Shown here: positions 25,869 through 34,216 of the stretch, one piece after another | How the letters are laid out: each line of letters opens with the position of its first letter | Position numbering within the stretch: position 1 is the first letter of the stretch | Assembly: GCF_030758955.1 (NCBI RefSeq) | Contig: NZ_CP132360.1 | Location: 1,927,427 to 1,991,426 of the forward strand | Direction: 5' to 3' | Source: Agrococcus beijingensis | GTDB taxonomy: Bacteria; Actinomycetota; Actinomycetes; Actinomycetales; Microbacteriaceae | Length of the DNA stretch: 64,000 nucleotides | Notes under the pieces: generated by a model | Seen by the model: only the letters and a program-made list of their open reading frames with translations | Told to the model about the DNA's origin: nothing | Database searches by the model: none | Position numbers and translations under genes: made by a program

Positions 25869-27110
25869 ATGCGACACAGCAAGCTGGGCAATGTCGCCCT
25901 CGCCGGCGCGCTCGCCCTCGCCCTGGCCTCCTGCGCCGGGGGCGGCAGCACCACAGGATCGACCGACGCGCCCGCCGACGGCGCCGAGAGCCTCACGCTG
26001 CTGTTCGGCTCCTCGGGCGACGCCGAGACGGCGGCGCTCGAGGCGGCCACTGAGGCGTGGACCGCCGAGTCGGGCGTCCCGGTCGAGGTGATCGCCGCAT
26101 CCGACCTCAACCAGGAGCTCGCGCAGGGCTTCGCGGGCGACTCCGCGCCCGACCTGTTCTACATGGGCTGGGACCAGTTCCAGACCTATGCGAGCGACGG
26201 CTTCCTCGAGCCCTACGCGATGGACCTCGAGAACGCGGGCGAGTTCTACCCGGCGCTCGTCGACGCCTTCTCCTACGAGGACGAGTTCGTCTGCGCGCCG
26301 AAGGACTTCTCGACGCTCGGTCTCGTGATCAACACGCAGATGTGGACGGAGGCGGGCCTCACCGACGCCGACATCCCGACCGACTGGGCGTCGCTGCAGG
26401 CCGCCGCCCAGACGCTGACCACGGGCGACACGGTCGGCCTCTCGATGGGCGCGGAGTACGCGCGACTGGGCGTCTTCATGGAGCAGGCCGGCGGAGGGCT
26501 CATGGACGGCGACACCGTCACCGCCGACTCGCCCGAGAACGTCGAGGCGCTGGAGTACGTGCAGGGCCTGCTCGACGCGGGCGTGCTCAAGTGGCCGGCC
26601 GACCTCAGCGCAGGCTGGGGCGGTGAGGCCTTCGGCATCGGTGCTGCGGCGATGGTGATCGAGGGCCCGTGGATCCGCGGCGCGCTCGAGAACGACTACC
26701 CCGACGTCGAGTTCCAGGTGGCCGAGCTGCCGGAGGGCCCGGCCGGCCCCGGCACCTTCACCTTCTCGAACTGCTGGGGCATCCCCGAGGGCCAGGACAC
26801 CGCGGAGACCGCGCAGGAGCTGGTCGCGTTCCTCACGAGCGACGAGCAGCAGCTGCAGTTCTCCGAGGCGTTCGGCGTGATCCCGTCGACCGAGTCGGCC
26901 GCGGCGACCTACGCCGAGACCTACCCGGAGAGCGCCGCGTTCGTGGCCGGCGCCGACTATGCGGTCAGCCCGGTCGCCTTCCCGGGGGCGGCGGATGTCG
27001 TGGGCGAGTTCAACAACGCCATCACGACGCTGCAGGGTGCTGACGCCCAAGCAGTGCTCGATCAGGTGCAGTCGCAGCTGGATGCTGCATACCAGGACTC
27101 GCAGGGCTGA
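25869..27110 (+). CDS. ABC transporter substrate-binding lipoprotein, family 1
   Basis: 413 residues. The lipobox ALASC (C22) is followed by a short Gly/Ser/Thr linker. The mature domain has SGDAETAALEAATEAW, DLFYMGWDQFQTYASDG and WGIPEGQDTAETAQEL, typical of MalE/UgpB-like oligosaccharide binders. AAAGGAACAACC precedes the ATG. Its stop shares one base with the permease start, and a perfect 13-bp stem-loop begins 18 bases on. It feeds the 27110/28267 permeases. The substrate is probably an alpha-glucan fragment given the debranching-type gene next door. Confidence 0.94.
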   Translation: MRHSKLGNVALAGALALALASCAGGGSTTGSTDAPADGAESLTLLFGSSGDAETAALEAATEAWTAESGVPVEVIAASDLNQELAQGFAGDSAPDLFYMGWDQFQTYASDGFLEPYAMDLENAGEFYPALVDAFSYEDEFVCAPKDFSTLGLVINTQMWTEAGLTDADIPTDWASLQAAAQTLTTGDTVGLSMGAEYARLGVFMEQAGGGLMDGDTVTADSPENVEALEYVQGLLDAGVLKWPADLSAGWGGEAFGIGAAAMVIEGPWIRGALENDYPDVEFQVAELPEGPAGPGTFTFSNCWGIPEGQDTAETAQELVAFLTSDEQQLQFSEAFGVIPSTESAAATYAETYPESAAFVAGADYAVSPVAFPGAADVVGEFNNAITTLQGADAQAVLDQVQSQLDAAYQDSQG

Positions 27111-28270
27111 TGAGCGCCGTCTCGACCGCCCCCGCGCCGCGCAAGCGGCGCGGGGGCGCGAGAGGCGGTGAGGCTGTCGCCGGCTGGCTCTTCACGCTGC
27201 CGGCGATCCTCATCGTCGGCATCTTCCTGGTGGCGCCGATCGTGCTCGCGCTGTGGGTCTCCTTCACCGACTGGAACGGCCGCAACTCGCCGCTCTTCAA
27301 CGACAACGTCGAGGTCGTGGGCCTCGACAACTACGCGGCGATCACCACCGACGACTCGCTGACCCGAGAGCTGTTCGGCCGCTCGATCCGCAACAACGTC
27401 TACTACGTGCTGTTCGTGGTGCCGCTGCAGACTGCGCTCGCCCTCTTCCTGGCGGTGCAGGTGAACCGCCGCATGCTGAAGGCGAAGAGCTTCTTCCGCA
27501 CCGCGTTCTACTTCCCGTCGGTGACCTCGTCGATCGCCATCACCGGCGTGTTCCTGTTCCTCTTCTCGGCCACCGGCGTCGTCAACCGCATCCTCGGCTG
27601 GCTGAGCATCGAGGGCCCGAACTGGTTCGCCGACCCGCGCGGGGTCTTCCACATCCTGATGGGCGGCGGTCAGCCTCCGCCCGGCTGGGATCAGCCGGGC
27701 TTCCTGGGCGTGACGCCATGGGACTGGGTCGCCGGCCCCTCCGTCGCGCAGGTCGTGCTGATCACGATGGCGGTCTTCACGACCTCAGGCACTTTCATGC
27801 TGCTGTTCCTCGCGGGCCTGCAGAACATCGGCGCCGAGGTCGGCGAGGCCGCGGTGATGGACGGCGCCGGGCCGGTGCGCACGTTCTTCTCGGTCACGCT
27901 GCCGATGCTCAAGCCGACGCTCTTCACGGTGCTGACGCTCGGCCTCATCGGCACCTGGCAGGTCTTCGATCAGGTCTACCTGACGCGCGGCACCCCGGCG
28001 GCGCCCACCCTGACGAGCCCCGCCTTCCTCGCCTTCACGCAGGCGTTCGACAACAACGAGCCCGGCATCGCCGCGGCGATCGCGTTCGTGCTGTTCCTCA
28101 TCATCATCGCGATGACGCTGATCCAGCGCTGGGCGCTCGCCGACCGCGACGCCAGCGGCATGGGCAGGAAGCGCCGCCGCGGCAAGGGCGGCGACCCCGA
28201 GCTGGGCAGGGTCGCCGATGCGACCGCGCACGTGCAGGCCGGGTCGACCGGGACAGGAGGTGGGGTATGA
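27110..28270 (+). CDS. ABC sugar transporter permease (MalF-like)
   Basis: 386 residues. A positively charged N-terminus (PRKRRGG) precedes six or more membrane segments. The EAA loop is GEAAVMDGAGPVRTFFSV (about residue 244), and a basic C-terminal tail (RKRRRGKGG) follows the last segment. The start codon overlaps the binding-protein stop by one base. Codons 7-16 form a perfect stem-loop in the mRNA. It forms the channel with the 28267 product. Confidence 0.95.
   Translation: MSAVSTAPAPRKRRGGARGGEAVAGWLFTLPAILIVGIFLVAPIVLALWVSFTDWNGRNSPLFNDNVEVVGLDNYAAITTDDSLTRELFGRSIRNNVYYVLFVVPLQTALALFLAVQVNRRMLKAKSFFRTAFYFPSVTSSIAITGVFLFLFSATGVVNRILGWLSIEGPNWFADPRGVFHILMGGGQPPPGWDQPGFLGVTPWDWVAGPSVAQVVLITMAVFTTSGTFMLLFLAGLQNIGAEVGEAAVMDGAGPVRTFFSVTLPMLKPTLFTVLTLGLIGTWQVFDQVYLTRGTPAAPTLTSPAFLAFTQAFDNNEPGIAAAIAFVLFLIIIAMTLIQRWALADRDASGMGRKRRRGKGGDPELGRVADATAHVQAGSTGTGGGV
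27128..27157 (+). other. Perfect 13-bp stem with GCAA tetraloop at codon 7 of the permease
   Basis: GCCCCCGCGCCGC (27128-27140) pairs fully with 27145-27157 around GCAA, a GNRA-class loop. It occupies the same place, codon 7 of the gene after a binding protein, as the 8903-8936 hairpin. Confidence 0.8.
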
Positions 28271-29100
28271 AGGAGCGGGTCACCGGCGGGCTGATCGCCG
28301 GCTATGTCGTGCTCGTCGTGCTCGCGACGGTCTACATCTACCCCTTCGTGATCGCGATCATCGACTCGTTCAAGACGGATGCCGAGGCCACGGCGGATCC
28401 CATGGGCCTGCTGCCGCAGACCTTCACGTTCGAGGCCTACGAGCGCCTCTTCTTCGGCACCGACCTGCCGATCTGGGCGGCCAACTCGGTCTTCATCACG
28501 GTGGTCGTCACCGTCTTCCGGGTGTTCTTCGACTCGCTGGCCGGCTACGCGCTGTCGCGGCTGCGGTTCCGTGGGCGCAACACGATCTTCGCGCTGTTCA
28601 TCGCGGTGCTGGCCGTGCCCTCGGTGGTGCTGCTGATCCCCCGCTTCCTCGTCATCAAGGAGCTCGGGCTCTACGACAGCTACGGCGGCATGATCCTGCC
28701 GCTGCTGGCCGACGCGGCGGGCATCTTCATCATGAAGCAGTTCTTCGACTCGATCCCCGCGTCGATCGAGGAGGCCGCGCGCATCGACGGGGCGGGGGTG
28801 TTCCGCACGTTCTGGTCGGTGACGCTGCCGATGGCGACGCCTGCCCTCATCACGCTGACGATCCTGTCGTTCCAGGGCTCCTGGAACGAGTTCGCGCACT
28901 TCATCATCTCCCGCCAGAGCCCAGAGCTCCACACGCTCACCACCGGCGTCGGCACGCTCATCTCGGGCGCACTGGGCTCGGGCAACCAGTTCCCGCTGAA
29001 GCTGGCCGCGGCCGTGCTGATGACGATCCCTGTCGCGATCGTCTTCTTCATCTTCCAGCGGCGCATCATGTCGACCACCGAGGGGGCGGAGAAGGGGTAG
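28267..29100 (+). CDS. ABC sugar transporter permease (MalG-like)
   Basis: 277 residues, six membrane segments, EAA loop EEAARIDGAGVFRTFWSV (about residues 168-185). It is coupled to the 27110 permease by an ATGA overlap (GGAGGTGGGGT upstream). It is the last gene of the second LacI-controlled importer, which again lacks its own ATPase and presumably uses a shared one. It converges on the debranching-enzyme-like gene with a 6-bp gap. Confidence 0.95.
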   Translation: MKERVTGGLIAGYVVLVVLATVYIYPFVIAIIDSFKTDAEATADPMGLLPQTFTFEAYERLFFGTDLPIWAANSVFITVVVTVFRVFFDSLAGYALSRLRFRGRNTIFALFIAVLAVPSVVLLIPRFLVIKELGLYDSYGGMILPLLADAAGIFIMKQFFDSIPASIEEAARIDGAGVFRTFWSVTLPMATPALITLTILSFQGSWNEFAHFIISRQSPELHTLTTGVGTLISGALGSGNQFPLKLAAAVLMTIPVAIVFFIFQRRIMSTTEGAEKG

Positions 29101-29106
29101 CGCTGG

Positions 29107-31104
29107 TCAGCGCTGGTCGCCGGAGGGCTCGACCAGCCGCAGGTGGCCGCGGCGCGTGCGCGCACCGCCCCGGGCGATGATCGACGGGGGCTCCGCCGAG
29201 GGCGTGGGCGAGGGCTGCGGATGCGCGGGCACAGGCTCGATCGGCGACTCGGCCGGGTGCTCGGCGGCCGGGTGCTCGGCTGCCGGGTGCTCGGCTGCCG
29301 GGTGTTCGGCTGCCAGCGCGCGGCGCACCGGCACGACCGCCGCGGCGCTGCCGGCGTGCGGGGAGCAGGTGCCGGGCAGCGCGATCGGCATGGCGGTCTC
29401 CGCGGGGCCGTGCCCGCTGTAGATCTCCGGCAGGCGGCCGTGGAACGCATCCGCCGCCCGTTCCAGCTGCTCGGCGAGCGCCTGCGCCTCGGCGCGCAGG
29501 CCGATGCGCAGCAGCCCCTCGACGGCGACCGCCGTGTCGACCGGCCGCACCGCGCCGGCGTGCTCGGCCAGCGGCCGGTAGCCGCGAGCGTCGGCGGCGA
29601 GCGTGCGCAGCCCGAAGCCCGAGCTCAGCCGCTCGTCGAGCAGCAGGCGCGCGACGATGCGCTCCTCGTCGCGGTCGAGCAGCGTCGATCCGAGCAGCTG
29701 GCCGAGTGCCGCGCCGAGCGTGGCGACCGGGGCCCCCGCGTCGTCGAGCGACGCCGCCGGGAAGCGCGCGCCGTCGCGCGTCACCCAGAACGCGGCGCGG
29801 AAGCGGCGCCGCAGGGCCTCGGCCCACGCCCGCCAGGGGTCGCCGTCGTCGCCGAGCGCGTCGAGCAGCGCCGCAGCGCCGACGGCCGCCCTGCAGGCCA
29901 GCGCCTGCACCGCCGCGTCGACGGGACCGGGCGAGCCCGTGGCCGCGTCGCGATCGGTCTGCGGCGACTGGAGGAAGCCGGTGCCGGAGTGCGCCCGCAG
30001 CCACCACAGCGCCGCGTGCAGCCCCAGCCGCAGCTCGCGCACCGTCTCGAGCGGCAGGCCGGCGCGCCAGGCGTCGTGCAGCAGCACGATCCACAGCGGC
30101 GTCTCGTCGAGCTCGCGCGTGAAGCTGGCCAGCCGCTCGGCGGGCCGCTGCGCCTCGAGCCGGTGCTGGCGCAGCTCGTGCAGGATCCGGCCAGGCTCCT
30201 CGCCGGTCGCGGGGTCGTGGCGCACGCCCTGTCGGGCCGTCAGCGTGCGCAGGGTGCCCTTGGCGATGCGGGTGCCGAGCGGCAGCAGCAGCCGCGCCGC
30301 GGTCAGCGCCTCCCGTGCCGACAGGGTCAGGTGCCAGGGCGCCCCTGCCGCGAGGAATGCGCCGTGGCCGGCGTCGAGCAGGAGGCTCTCGAGGTCGGCC
30401 ACGGCTCGTCGACTCCACCGGTCGGTGCTGGCGCGGCCCGTGGGCTCGACCGCGGTACATGGCGCCCCCACCAGCACGCCCCGCACCGCGAGCGTGAGGT
30501 CCTCGAGCTCGAGCTCGAGCTCGAGCGTGCACCAGTCGGCCGGGCGCAGGATGCGATCGGCCGAGAGCACCACGCGATCGTCGACGACGGCGAGCTCGCC
30601 GCCGCGGCCGCGCACGCGCAGCGAACGGGTGCCGTCGGTGATGGTCACCACCCCGCGCTCGAGCTGCACGTCGACGCCCGCGACGGTCGCGCGACCCGAG
30701 CGCACGTCGGCGATGCGCGCGAACGCGATCTCGAAGGCGAGCTCGATCGACGCCGCGATCGGCTGGTCGCCGTCGTTGGCGACCGTCGCGCGCTCGACGA
30801 CGCCGCCGGGGGTGACCTCGCGGGTGCGCTCGACGCGGGGCCGGGTGAGGTCGCGGACCGGCTCCGAGCCCCGGAACGAGGCACCACCGGGCTCGAGGGT
30901 GGCGGCGAGCCGCTCGACCCGCTCGCGGTCGACCAGCAGCTCGAGCGCCCGCAGGTAGCGCCACTCGCCGTGGAAGGCGCCGTGCACCGGGCTCGAGCCC
31001 ATCGAGCCGTCGTGGTGCGACCACACCTGGGTCGGCGCTGCCAGCACGACGAGCGGCTCGGGCAGCGGCGGGGGGCTGGCCCCGAGCTCGTGCTGACCCA
31101 TCAT
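29107..31104 (-). CDS. Debranching-enzyme-like protein, probably catalytically dead paralogue
   Basis: 665 residues from ATG 31104 (GGGAGAGGC upstream). It aligns along its length with the protein encoded at 22864 (APTQVWSHHDGS, LLLDAGHGAF, ETPLWIVLLHDAW, GSAAAVVPVRRAL). Catalytic-region motifs have eroded, however: LFGRDT is LSAREA, the GWKDSGDS segment is missing (LQSPQTDRDAA), and YHCGSVWPHDTG is EHAGAVRPVDTA. The scaffold seems kept and the chemistry lost, as in a pseudoenzyme or regulator. The C-terminal tail is a repetitive AAEHP run followed by Pro-rich and Arg-rich sequence. It is downstream of the MFS gene on the same strand. Confidence 0.85.
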   Translation of the reverse strand: MMGQHELGASPPPLPEPLVVLAAPTQVWSHHDGSMGSSPVHGAFHGEWRYLRALELLVDRERVERLAATLEPGGASFRGSEPVRDLTRPRVERTREVTPGGVVERATVANDGDQPIAASIELAFEIAFARIADVRSGRATVAGVDVQLERGVVTITDGTRSLRVRGRGGELAVVDDRVVLSADRILRPADWCTLELELELEDLTLAVRGVLVGAPCTAVEPTGRASTDRWSRRAVADLESLLLDAGHGAFLAAGAPWHLTLSAREALTAARLLLPLGTRIAKGTLRTLTARQGVRHDPATGEEPGRILHELRQHRLEAQRPAERLASFTRELDETPLWIVLLHDAWRAGLPLETVRELRLGLHAALWWLRAHSGTGFLQSPQTDRDAATGSPGPVDAAVQALACRAAVGAAALLDALGDDGDPWRAWAEALRRRFRAAFWVTRDGARFPAASLDDAGAPVATLGAALGQLLGSTLLDRDEERIVARLLLDERLSSGFGLRTLAADARGYRPLAEHAGAVRPVDTAVAVEGLLRIGLRAEAQALAEQLERAADAFHGRLPEIYSGHGPAETAMPIALPGTCSPHAGSAAAVVPVRRALAAEHPAAEHPAAEHPAAEHPAESPIEPVPAHPQPSPTPSAEPPSIIARGGARTRRGHLRLVEPSGDQR
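29254..29313. repeat. Four 15-bp tandem repeats encoding AAEHP units
   Basis: Copies of CGGGTGCTCGGCTGC at 29254, 29269, 29284 and 29299, with single-base differences in the first and last. They lie in the 3' part of the debranching-like gene and keep its frame, so copy number can vary without breaking it. Confidence 0.85.
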
Positions 31105-31233
31105 GCCTCTCCCGTCGAGCGGTTGGGCGCCACGGTAGCCGCGCGGGCGACGGGTGGCGCCCAAGGCAGCGTCAGGCTTCTCCGACGGAAGCCTCAGCGC
31201 CGGCGCGCGGCACGGGCGGCGCCGCAGCCGCGG

Positions 31234-32643
31234 CTACAGCGAAGGGTTGCGCGCGTCGTAGGCGAGGAACGAGCGCTGCGTGCGCGTGACGACCGCGATG
31301 AGCGCGACGATCAGGATGCCGCCGAACAGCGGCGGCGCCCAGAGCGCGAGCATCGTGGCGACCGCGCCGACGTAGAGGTCGCCCAGTCGCGGCCCGCCCG
31401 CCACCACCACCGTGAACAGGCCCTGGGTGCGGCCGCGCATCTCGTCGGGGGTGGCCGCCAGCAGCATCGTCGAGCGGAAGATCGCGCTGATCTCGTCGCT
31501 CGCGCCCATGCCGGCCATCGCCAGCGCGGCGGCGACGAGGGCCGGCCGCGCGACCTGCGACCACTCCGCGCTCACGGCGGCACCCCATCCGATCGTCTGC
31601 ACGACCAGCACGAGCCCGAACAGCAGCACGAAGCCGCCGTAGACGGTGATCGCGCGCGCGATCGCGACGCCGTGCCGGTGCACGTGCGCGACCGGGCCGG
31701 AGAAGAGGCTGGCGAGCAGCGTGCCCACGGCGCCGGCCGCCGTCAGCACGCCCACCGTGATCGGGCCGCCGCCGACGACGAGCGCGCCGACCGCCGGCAG
31801 CAGCGCGTAGGGGCGGCCGAACGTCATCGCGATGATGTCGACGACGAACGACATGCGGATGTTCGGGGCGGTGCGCAGGAACCGGTAGCCGTCGCGCAGC
31901 GACTCCAGTCCCGGCCTGGCGACCGCGCCGAGCGGCGGCAGCTTGGGCAGGCCGACGATGCCGATGAAGCCGGCGGTGAACAGCGCGGCGTCGATCGCGA
32001 AGGTCAGCGGCAGCCCGACCAGCGCGACGAGCACGCCGGCGGCGGCCGGGCCGATCGTGAGCATGATGCCGATCGCGATGCCGTTGAGCGCCGCGGCCCG
32101 CGAGATGAGGTGGGTCGGCAGCAGTCGCGGCGTCACCGCCGAGCGGGTGGCGCCCGAGACGGTGGCCGCGATCGTGTTGATCGTCGCGAGCACGTAGAGC
32201 GGCCAGATCGGCGCCCGCTCGCCGCCGTCGACGAGCGCGGCGTCCCACGCCGACAGCCCGACCAGTCCCAGCACCGCGGCCCAGCCGGTCAGGCTCGAGA
32301 CCAGCAGCACCGCGCGGCGGTCGAAGGCGTCGGCCAGCATGCCGCCCCAGAGGCCGGCGACGACCATCGGCAGCAGCGCGACACCGGCGACGAGCGCGAC
32401 CATCAGCGTGCTGCCGGTCATGTCGAACACCTGCAGGCCCACCGCGACCACCGTCATCTGCGCGCCGATGCCGCTGATGGTGTTGCCGATCCAGAGGCGC
32501 GCGAACGCGGGGGAGGCCCGCAGCGGCGCCAGGTCGACCATGCGGCGGCGGCGCACCGGCTCGGCAGAGCCGCTCTCGCGCGGATCGAGCTCGAGCGCCG
32601 CGGGCGGCAGGATGGCGTGGTCGCCGGTGGCGGGATCGCTCAC
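31234..32643 (-). CDS. MFS transporter (MFS_3, EntS-like)
   Basis: 469 residues, about ten to twelve membrane segments after a 40-residue cytoplasmic N-terminus. The family loop between segments 2 and 3 is GMLADAFDRRAVLL, and DEMRGRTQGLF is the symmetrical loop of the second half. MFS_3 members export siderophores, drugs or other small molecules. It starts at GTG 32643, 99 bp downstream of hemA on the same strand, so co-transcription is possible. A role in exporting a tetrapyrrole or metallophore is speculative. Confidence 0.92.
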   Translation of the reverse strand: MSDPATGDHAILPPAALELDPRESGSAEPVRRRRMVDLAPLRASPAFARLWIGNTISGIGAQMTVVAVGLQVFDMTGSTLMVALVAGVALLPMVVAGLWGGMLADAFDRRAVLLVSSLTGWAAVLGLVGLSAWDAALVDGGERAPIWPLYVLATINTIAATVSGATRSAVTPRLLPTHLISRAAALNGIAIGIMLTIGPAAAGVLVALVGLPLTFAIDAALFTAGFIGIVGLPKLPPLGAVARPGLESLRDGYRFLRTAPNIRMSFVVDIIAMTFGRPYALLPAVGALVVGGGPITVGVLTAAGAVGTLLASLFSGPVAHVHRHGVAIARAITVYGGFVLLFGLVLVVQTIGWGAAVSAEWSQVARPALVAAALAMAGMGASDEISAIFRSTMLLAATPDEMRGRTQGLFTVVVAGGPRLGDLYVGAVATMLALWAPPLFGGILIVALIAVVTRTQRSFLAYDARNPSL

Positions 32644-32742
32644 GCGGCGCGGAGGCCGAGGCCGAGGCCGCGGCCGCGGTCGTGGCGGGCGCCGACTCGA
32701 CCGCCGAGGCCCGAAGGGGCGGCTCGCAGCTCCACCTGGCGC

Positions 32743-34113
32743 CTACGCGACGTCGTTGATGCCGTAGAGCGTGTCGATCGCCGAGAGGAAGTCGTCGTGG
32801 CGACCCTCGGCGGCCAGCTGGCGTGCGCGGACCGTCGGCTTGTGCAGCACGACGCCGGCGAAGTGCCGCAGCGCCTGCTCGGCGAGCCTGCGCTCCTCCT
32901 CGGTGCCGCGCTTGCCGATGCGCTGGAGCTCGGCGTGCATGGCCTCCTGCACGTGCTCGCGCAGGGCGGCGATGGCGGGCCCGAGCCGCTGCTCGGCGGT
33001 GCCGCGCTCGAAGCGCTGCGCGGCCTTGCGCACGAGGTCGCGGGCGTCCTCTGTGGCGGTGAGGTGCTCGAGCGGCGCGTGCAGGCGGATCGTCTCGAGG
33101 TCGAGCAGCTGCACGCCGCGCACGGTGGCGACGTCGGGGTCGACGTTGCGCGGCATGCCCATGTCGACGACGAGCTGCGCCGTCCGCCCGTGCTCGACGG
33201 GGCACGAGGCGTCGCCGTGCAGGCCGTCGGGGTGCACCGGGCAGGTGCCGGCGTCGCCGAGGGCGACCGGGCAGGCGGATGCGTCGTGGTCGTCGACCTC
33301 GTCGCCCGGGAAGGCGTGGGTGGCCGAGAGCTGCGCCCGGCCGGCGCGCAGCAGGGCGGCGTCGACCACGTACTCCTCGGCGCTCGTGCAGGTGACGATG
33401 ACGTCGGCGCTCGCGGCGGCGAGAGCGGCGTCGGGGGGGTCGACGTAGCCGATCGCGTGGCTGCGGGCGAAGCCCTCGCCGCGGTTCGACGGGCTCCACA
33501 CCTCGATGTGCGAGGCGCCGCGGCGGCGCAGCTCGGCGAGCGAGACGCCCGCGAAGCGGCCGGTGCCGACGAGCAGCACGCGGGCGCCGGCGAGGTCGAC
33601 GCTGCTGCTGGCCAGGTCGAGCGCGAGGCGCACGATCGAGCGGCCCGCCTCGCCGAGCCCGGTGCGGTTCTTGATGCCACGCTGCGTCTCCGAGGCACGC
33701 TGGAAGAGGCGCTCGAGGTCGGGCGAGGTGGTGCCGGCGTCGCGCGCGGAGGCGAGCGCTCGGCGCACCTGCCCGGCGATCTCGCCCTCGCCGATGACGA
33801 CCGACTCGAGGCCCGAGGCGACGGCGAAGAGGTGCTCGGCGGCGCGCACGTCGGCGAGCGGCTCGAGCGACTCCGGGTGGTGGAACCCCAGCGCATCCGC
33901 CGCCGCGGTCTGGGCGATGCCGGCCGCATCGTCGGCCTCGGCGTCGACGTCGAGGTAGACCTCGAAGCGGTTGCAGGTCGAGACGACCACGGCCCCGTCG
34001 ATCGAGGGGTGCGCGGCGAAGGAGGTGGGCAGCTGCGCGGCGTCGGCGGACGACAGCGCCTCGAGGGCGGTGAAGTCGGCGTTCCTATGGCTCGCCGTCA
34101 GGCAGATGAGCAC
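32743..34113 (-). CDS. hemA: Glutamyl-tRNA reductase with a CPV-rich insert
   Basis: 456 residues from GTG 34113; TAGGAT six bases upstream on this strand supports a leaderless start. It reduces glutamyl-tRNA to glutamate-1-semialdehyde, the first step of heme synthesis. Catalytic Cys47 lies in STCNRFEVY, GEGEIAGQVR follows at about 109-118, and the NADPH fold is VLLVGTGRFAG (179-189). The C-terminal dimerisation domain is complete. Residues about 266-309 form an insert rich in Asp/His with three CPV triplets (C281, C291, C304), which resemble heme-regulatory CP motifs. This suggests direct heme feedback. It is divergent from hemE over a 20-bp palindrome. Confidence 0.96.
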   Translation of the reverse strand: MLICLTASHRNADFTALEALSSADAAQLPTSFAAHPSIDGAVVVSTCNRFEVYLDVDAEADDAAGIAQTAAADALGFHHPESLEPLADVRAAEHLFAVASGLESVVIGEGEIAGQVRRALASARDAGTTSPDLERLFQRASETQRGIKNRTGLGEAGRSIVRLALDLASSSVDLAGARVLLVGTGRFAGVSLAELRRRGASHIEVWSPSNRGEGFARSHAIGYVDPPDAALAAASADVIVTCTSAEEYVVDAALLRAGRAQLSATHAFPGDEVDDHDASACPVALGDAGTCPVHPDGLHGDASCPVEHGRTAQLVVDMGMPRNVDPDVATVRGVQLLDLETIRLHAPLEHLTATEDARDLVRKAAQRFERGTAEQRLGPAIAALREHVQEAMHAELQRIGKRGTEEERRLAEQALRHFAGVVLHKPTVRARQLAAEGRHDDFLSAIDTLYGINDVA

Positions 34114-34138
34114 CGACCCATCCTACCGGCTCGGGCGC

Positions 34139-34158
34139 GTGCTCGGGCGCCCGAGCAC
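34139..34158. promoter_or_regulatory. 20-bp perfect palindrome between hemA and hemE
   Basis: GTGCTCGGGCGCCCGAGCAC is a perfect palindrome. A direct echo of its left half lies just upstream (GCTCGGGCGC near 34129). It sits 14 bp from the hemA -10 (TAGGAT, 34120-34125) and upstream of -10-like TAGGCA (34171-34176) facing hemE. It could serve one regulator controlling both arms of the heme locus. Confidence 0.6.
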
Positions 34159-34216
34159 ATAGCGGAATGCTAGGCAGCGGGCGGCGCGACGCGCCCGGAG
34201 GTGGGAGACTGGGGCA

